NCBI GenBank assembly: GCA_015522495.1
Contig: WAMD01000008.1
Location: 1-8,935, forward strand
Direction: 5' to 3'
DNA length: 8,935 nucleotides
From: Nanobdellati archaeon
GTDB lineage: Archaea > B1Sed10-29 > WALL01 > WAMD01
Below are positions 6,806 through 8,935 of the stretch, in pieces. Within the stretch, counting starts at the first letter, position 1; each line of letters opens with the position of its first letter. The notes beneath the pieces were generated by a model that was given only the letters and a program-made list of their open reading frames with translations, was not told the origin of the DNA and made no database searches. Position numbers and translations under genes: made by a program.

Positions 6806-7435
6806 ATGGACATAAACAGATGGATAACGGCTTTCGTAAGCCCATATACAATAATGAAGAAATATAAAGGGAAAACTAGTTGGGATCAAGCGTTGGTCAG
6901 AGTACTCTGGGCAGGAGCACTAGCTGGGTTGATACTAGGATTTTTCAAGATGCTTGTGTCAACCAACATAATCAGTCTAGCGTTCTCAATAGCCCAGTGG
7001 TTTACAGGAATAATAATGATGCCAATATCTCTAGTAATAATCTGGTTACTGATGGCTCTCTGGCTATACCTGTCAGCCAAGCTAATGGGGAGTAAAGCTA
7101 GTTTCACAGATCATGCGACTGACTTAACATGGTACATAGCACCGCTAGCAGTGATAGAGTCAATACTAGTGTGGATACCATTGATAGGTGGATGGTTAGG
7201 TTTGTTGATATTCCTGTGGAGTCTATATCCGCTGACGGCAATACTACAAGCAACGCATAAGTTATCAGTAGGGGGAGCAGTGATAACATGGCTAGTATGG
7301 ATCATACTAGAACTAATTGTAATAGCGTTAATAGGGACAACAGTAGTAACCCTTGGTTCTATAGGCATGCTGGGGCTTCTAAATCAGTATGTTATAGGCA
7401 AGATAAACCTAGCTGCTTTGGTGTCATCCCTATAA
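6806..7435 (+). CDS. Yip1-family-like multipass membrane protein (paralogue A)
   Basis: A 209-residue integral membrane protein of unassigned function. A short charged N-terminus (to about residue 28) is followed by about five or six hydrophobic segments, roughly at 30-50, 54-72, 73-92, 109-126, 127-147 and 158-183. The features AKLMGSKASF (91-100), the proline in IAPL (111-114), WIPLIG (123-128) and THKLSVGGAV (150-159) resemble the Yip1 domain, whose archaeal members commonly carry an LGGK-like turn and an HxLSxGKAV-like motif. The next gene is a clear paralogue: by hand alignment residues 91-167 match its 98-174 at 33 of 77 positions without gaps. It has its own TATA box. The substrate and role of archaeal Yip1-like proteins are unknown to me; eukaryotic Yip1 proteins act in membrane trafficking, which should not be transferred. 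Confidence 0.72.
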   Translation: MDINRWITAFVSPYTIMKKYKGKTSWDQALVRVLWAGALAGLILGFFKMLVSTNIISLAFSIAQWFTGIIMMPISLVIIWLLMALWLYLSAKLMGSKASFTDHATDLTWYIAPLAVIESILVWIPLIGGWLGLLIFLWSLYPLTAILQATHKLSVGGAVITWLVWIILELIVIALIGTTVVTLGSIGMLGLLNQYVIGKINLAALVSSL

Positions 7436-7447
7436 ACCCCTTTTTCT
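7436..7447 (+). terminator. Possible oligo-T terminator after paralogue A
   Basis: ACCCCTTTTTCT directly follows the stop codon. Archaeal RNA polymerase often stops at short T-runs, and a separate promoter follows. No hairpin is seen. Tentative. Confidence 0.3.
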
Positions 7448-7448
7448 T

Positions 7449-7463
7449 AACTTTTATATAATT
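7449..7463 (+). promoter_or_regulatory. Archaeal TATA promoter for the second Yip1-like gene
   Basis: AACTTTTATATAATT includes TTTTATATA at 7452-7460, a near-ideal archaeal TATA box. It ends 30 bases before ATG 7491, almost the same layout as for paralogue A, again implying a very short leader. The binding site GAGGTGAT (7480-7487) sits 3 bases before the ATG. Confidence 0.6.
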
Positions 7464-7490
7464 TGTTATATTCATTGTAGAGGTGATTAA

Positions 7491-8093
7491 ATGAGTATAG
7501 AAAAATTAAAGAAATGGATTAACGAAATAATACATCCGAAAGAAATTCTAAACGATGTAGGTACGGCAGATTGGGCAACAGCCTTCAAAGATATACTACT
7601 ATCAAGCTTCCTGGCTGGGCTGATCTGGGGATTCTTTGCTATGATACTGGGGTCAACAGTAATACCCGTGCCACTCATTGGAGTGGGTATGGGAATTGCA
7701 ATGTGGATATCAGCTATGATAGGCCTCCCAATACTAGCTGTTGTTGATTGGATAATACTAGGTATTATGATATTCATAACAGCAAAGTTATTAGGGGGTA
7801 AAGCAGATTTCTCGAGGAATACTATAGATATAGGAGAAACACTAGTGCCAATGATATTTGTTTCAGGGTTAGTCGGTTGGATACCATTCATTGGTTGGTT
7901 CCTAGTTGGTATCATAATGTTGATATGGTTGTACCAATTAACCATTGCTATTGAGAAAACACACAACCTATCCACAGGAAAAGCAGTACTTACATGGTTG
8001 ATATGGGGCATACTATGGGCAATACTAGCTGCGATACTTGGAGTAGTGATGATTGCCGCTTTCTTTGCAAGTGCACCAGCGTACGCCTACTAA
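7491..8093 (+). CDS. Yip1-family-like multipass membrane protein (paralogue B)
   Basis: A 200-residue integral membrane protein, paralogous to the preceding gene. The N-terminus MSIEKLKKWINEIIHPKEIL is amphipathic and charged, as in Yip1-domain proteins where an XXHPxE-like segment precedes the membrane part. Hydrophobic segments lie at about 36-54, 57-75, 78-98, 117-132, 135-153 and 164-191. Diagnostic pieces are AKLLGGKADF (98-107), WIPFIG (130-135) and THNLSTGKAV (157-166), closer to the usual Yip1 pattern than in paralogue A. The C-terminus FFASAPAYAY is short and aromatic. Own promoter and binding site suggest independent expression. Pairing may mean a hetero-oligomer, or simply an unresolved duplication. 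Function unknown. Confidence 0.74.
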   Translation: MSIEKLKKWINEIIHPKEILNDVGTADWATAFKDILLSSFLAGLIWGFFAMILGSTVIPVPLIGVGMGIAMWISAMIGLPILAVVDWIILGIMIFITAKLLGGKADFSRNTIDIGETLVPMIFVSGLVGWIPFIGWFLVGIIMLIWLYQLTIAIEKTHNLSTGKAVLTWLIWGILWAILAAILGVVMIAAFFASAPAYAY

Positions 8094-8110
8094 AACCCAA
8101 AAACAACCCC

Positions 8111-8124
8111 AAACTTTTTTATTA
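8111..8124 (+). promoter_or_regulatory. tRNA-Ser promoter (box A), also a T-run after paralogue B
   Basis: AAACTTTTTTATTA lies about 25 bases before the mature tRNA 5' end, the expected place for an archaeal TATA box. The six T's (8115-8120) could also end transcription from paralogue B. The two roles cannot be separated from sequence. Confidence 0.5.
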
Positions 8125-8148
8125 TCTATCTCTTCCAATCTAAACACT

Positions 8149-8230
8149 GCCGGGATGGCGGAGAGGTAACGCGCTAGCCTGGAGAGCTAGTGGCCTTCGG
8201 GCCGCGAGGGTTCGAATCCCTCTCCCGGCG
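8149..8230 (+). tRNA. tRNA-Ser (anticodon GGA)
   Basis: An 82-base class II tRNA read by hand. The acceptor stem is GCCGGGA (8149-8155) with TCCCGGC (8223-8229) and discriminator G at 8230. The D stem is GCG/CGC around a loop containing GG. The anticodon stem is CTAGC/GCTAG with loop CTGGAGA, anticodon GGA at 8181-8183 reading UCC and UCU. The long variable arm is GGCC-TTCG-GGCC (8192-8203), diagnostic of Ser or Leu type tRNAs and here Ser by anticodon. The T stem is GAGGG/CCCTC with loop TTCGAAT. There is no intron and no encoded CCA. All stems pair perfectly, so it should be functional. Its final 21 bases are duplicated downstream. Confidence 0.96.
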
Positions 8231-8268
8231 TATGGGACTTTATGCCCCATTCCCGCAGGGATTTCTGT
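8210..8268 (+). repeat. Direct repeat copy 1: tRNA-Ser 3' end plus downstream flank
   Basis: This 59-base unit starts at the last base of the T stem's 5' strand (G8210), covers the T loop through the discriminator base, and runs 38 bases past the tRNA end. It matches 8309-8367 with one difference (T8264 versus C8363); identity stops abruptly on both sides. Within the flank, an imperfect stem (ATGGGAC/GCCCCAT, loop TTTAT) and a small TCCC-GCA-GGGA hairpin are visible. Two copies in direct orientation, one completing an intact tRNA, is the geometry of an att-site duplication, although a simple tandem duplication also fits. Confidence 0.93.
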
Positions 8269-8285
8269 GGTTGCTGGAAGGTAGA

Positions 8286-8306
8286 GGAAACCCGCTGGAG
8301 GTTTCC
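8286..8306 (+). other. Perfect hairpin between the two repeat copies
   Basis: GGAAACC (8286-8292) pairs with GGTTTCC (8300-8306) around the 7-base loop CGCTGGA. It occupies most of the 40-base unique segment (8269-8308) enclosed by the direct repeats. It ends a few bases before copy 2. It resembles neither an anticodon arm (no T at position 33) nor a usual terminator (no T-run after it). Role unknown. Confidence 0.7.
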
Positions 8307-8308
8307 CT

Positions 8309-8367
8309 GTTCGAATCCCTCTCCCGGCGTATGGGACTTTATGCCCCATTCCCGCAGGGATTCCTGT
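8309..8367 (+). repeat. Direct repeat copy 2: broken tRNA-Ser 3' end upstream of archease
   Basis: Second copy of the 59-base unit, offset by 99 bases. It carries the T loop, T-stem 3' strand, acceptor 3' strand and discriminator of tRNA-Ser, but the five bases before the T loop read CCCTG and cannot pair with CCCTC, and no 5' acceptor strand exists. It is therefore a tRNA fragment and not a gene. Its end lies 12 bases before the archease ATG, so its TTTATG (8338-8343) and hairpins may form part of the archease promoter or leader. Confidence 0.93.
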
Positions 8368-8379
8368 TTCCCAGAATTA

Positions 8380-8808
8380 ATGGTGGTAAATACGTTCAAG
8401 TACCTGGACGAAATAACTGGTGATGCTGAGTTCATAGTCAAAGCCAGCTCGTTAGATGAACTCCTGGAAGAAGCTGGAAGAGCGTTGGTTGGTCTAATGT
8501 ATAACATAAAAAAGCTAAATTCCAACCGTGAAATTGAACTTGAAATTAGTGGTAGTAATGAGGAAGAGCTAGTGTATAACTGGCTGACTGAAATACTATC
8601 CCAGCAAGACATTGAGAATGTTTTCTTTAAGGACTTTAGAGTCCATGTAAAGAAAGCAGGTAGTGGGTTTGTAGCCAGGGCTAGGTGCCAAGTCCAGGAA
8701 GGGGATCCTAGCTTGGTCCAGGCCTATGTGAAGGCAGTAACCCTCCACAACTTTTATGTTAAAAAAACTGGTAATGGTTGGGAGGCCAGGGTAGTAGTTG
8801 ATATGTAG
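8380..8808 (+). CDS. Archease (RtcB tRNA-ligase cofactor protein)
   Basis: A 142-residue protein of the archease family, which activates the RtcB RNA ligase in tRNA splicing and RNA repair by promoting its guanylylation. The N-terminal block FKYLDEITGDAEFIVKASS is followed by LDELLEEAGRALVGLM. The middle block EEELVYNWLTEIL (61-73) is highly typical, as are DFRVHV (85-90) and the C-terminal VKAVTLHNFYVKK (117-129) and GWEARVVVDM (133-142). Asp15 and the penultimate Asp141 probably correspond to the conserved acidic metal-site residues. The common HTAD-like motif appears as ITGD, and the usual TYH is TLH, so the copy is somewhat divergent. ATG 8380 is chosen because family homology begins there and upstream codons run through the repeat; no clear ribosome binding site precedes it, suggesting a leaderless or short-leader transcript. 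No RtcB is visible in the window. Confidence 0.88.
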   Translation: MVVNTFKYLDEITGDAEFIVKASSLDELLEEAGRALVGLMYNIKKLNSNREIELEISGSNEEELVYNWLTEILSQQDIENVFFKDFRVHVKKAGSGFVARARCQVQEGDPSLVQAYVKAVTLHNFYVKKTGNGWEARVVVDM

Positions 8809-8861
8809 AGAAGTGTAAAAAATAAAAGTTGGACTACATAAGAAAAACAAAAGGTGAGCAA

Positions 8862-8935
8862 GTGGGCATAATCAAAGACCACATACCTGCCAGAAGCAAT
8901 GGAAGGGTAAGAGAGTCCCTTGAAAAGCTAGACAA
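8862..8935 (+). CDS. Unidentified gene, 3' truncated by window end
   Basis: A GTG start at 8862 follows a GGTGA binding site (8853-8857) by 4 bases, the spacing seen in front of other genes here. Twenty-four codons are visible, beginning VGIIKDHIPARSNGRVRESL and continuing EKLD, open to the window edge. In-frame stop TAA at 8823 bounds it upstream; TTG 8829 is a weaker alternative start. The sequence is hydrophilic and basic. It does not resemble the start of RtcB, which would be the tempting guess after archease. I do not recognise it. Confidence 0.5.
   Translation, partial: MGIIKDHIPARSNGRVRESLEKLD

Noticed and set aside
8269..8330. A second tRNA gene ending in copy 2
   Set aside because: The bases before the T loop cannot form a T stem and no matching 5' acceptor strand GCCGGGA is present upstream within range.
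8210..8367. CRISPR array
   Set aside because: Only two copies, 59 bases long, anchored in a tRNA gene, one 40-base spacer, and no cas genes nearby.
8242..8379. 46-residue N-terminal extension of archease starting at ATG 8242
   Set aside because: It reads through both repeat copies, has no family similarity, and archease homology begins at 8380.
8140..8612. Open frames across the tRNA and repeats (including minus-strand frames reading GFEPSRPEGH-like peptides and a plus-strand frame from 8190)
   Set aside because: These are translations of the tRNA-Ser gene and its duplicate, a common source of spurious proteins. The internal peptide duplication only reflects the DNA repeat.
8862..8935. Start of rtcB after archease
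   Set aside because: The visible residues do not match the usual RtcB N-terminus, which has a conserved WEIPKxYKxGMRVPG-type block after a short lead; functional expectation alone is not enough.

Overview
The window is an AT-rich archaeal contig with every recognisable gene on the + strand. The archaeal signs are a split RNA polymerase large subunit (RpoA2, the A'' part), an L30e/L7Ae-family protein, a short two-KH NusA-like protein, EF-2 with a diphthamide histidine, EF-1A, TATA-type promoters, GGTGA-type ribosome binding sites placed 4-6 bases before the start, and a tRNA without encoded CCA. The order rpoA2 - rpl30e - nusA - rps12 - rps7 - fusA - tuf - rps10, with EF-2 between S7 and EF-1A, is the euryarchaeal-type arrangement; as far as I know Sulfolobus-type genomes keep EF-2 elsewhere. 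I cannot name the lineage from sequence alone, and DPANN or another deep group is possible.

Layout. Bases 1-21 are not genomic: they are the Tn5 mosaic end of a Nextera-type adapter, so the window begins at a contig edge and the reading frame there starts with the artefact peptide MCIRDS. Bases 22-5003 hold a tightly packed operon: the end of rpoA2, rpl30e, nusA, rps12, rps7 and fusA, with gaps of 2-11 bases and several stop codons lying inside the next gene's ribosome binding site. An 82-base gap with a candidate promoter precedes tuf, then rps10. The operon couples transcription (RpoA2, NusA) to decoding and elongation (S12, S7, S10, EF-1A, EF-2).

From 6714 the content changes to accessory genes. 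Two tandem paralogous membrane proteins of probable Yip1 family each have their own TATA box. A tRNA-Ser(GGA) follows. Its last 21 bases plus 38 bases of downstream flank are repeated 99 bases further on (59-base direct repeat, one mismatch), enclosing 40 bases with a perfect hairpin. This resembles a remnant attachment-site duplication or a local tandem duplication and is the most unusual structure in the window. The second repeat copy forms the upstream region of an archease gene (partner of the RtcB tRNA ligase). The window ends 24 codons into an unidentified gene.

Most of the window is canonical core machinery. I do not see a new multi-gene system; the points worth a second look are the tRNA repeat, the Yip1-like pair, and a divergent decoding-centre loop in S12.
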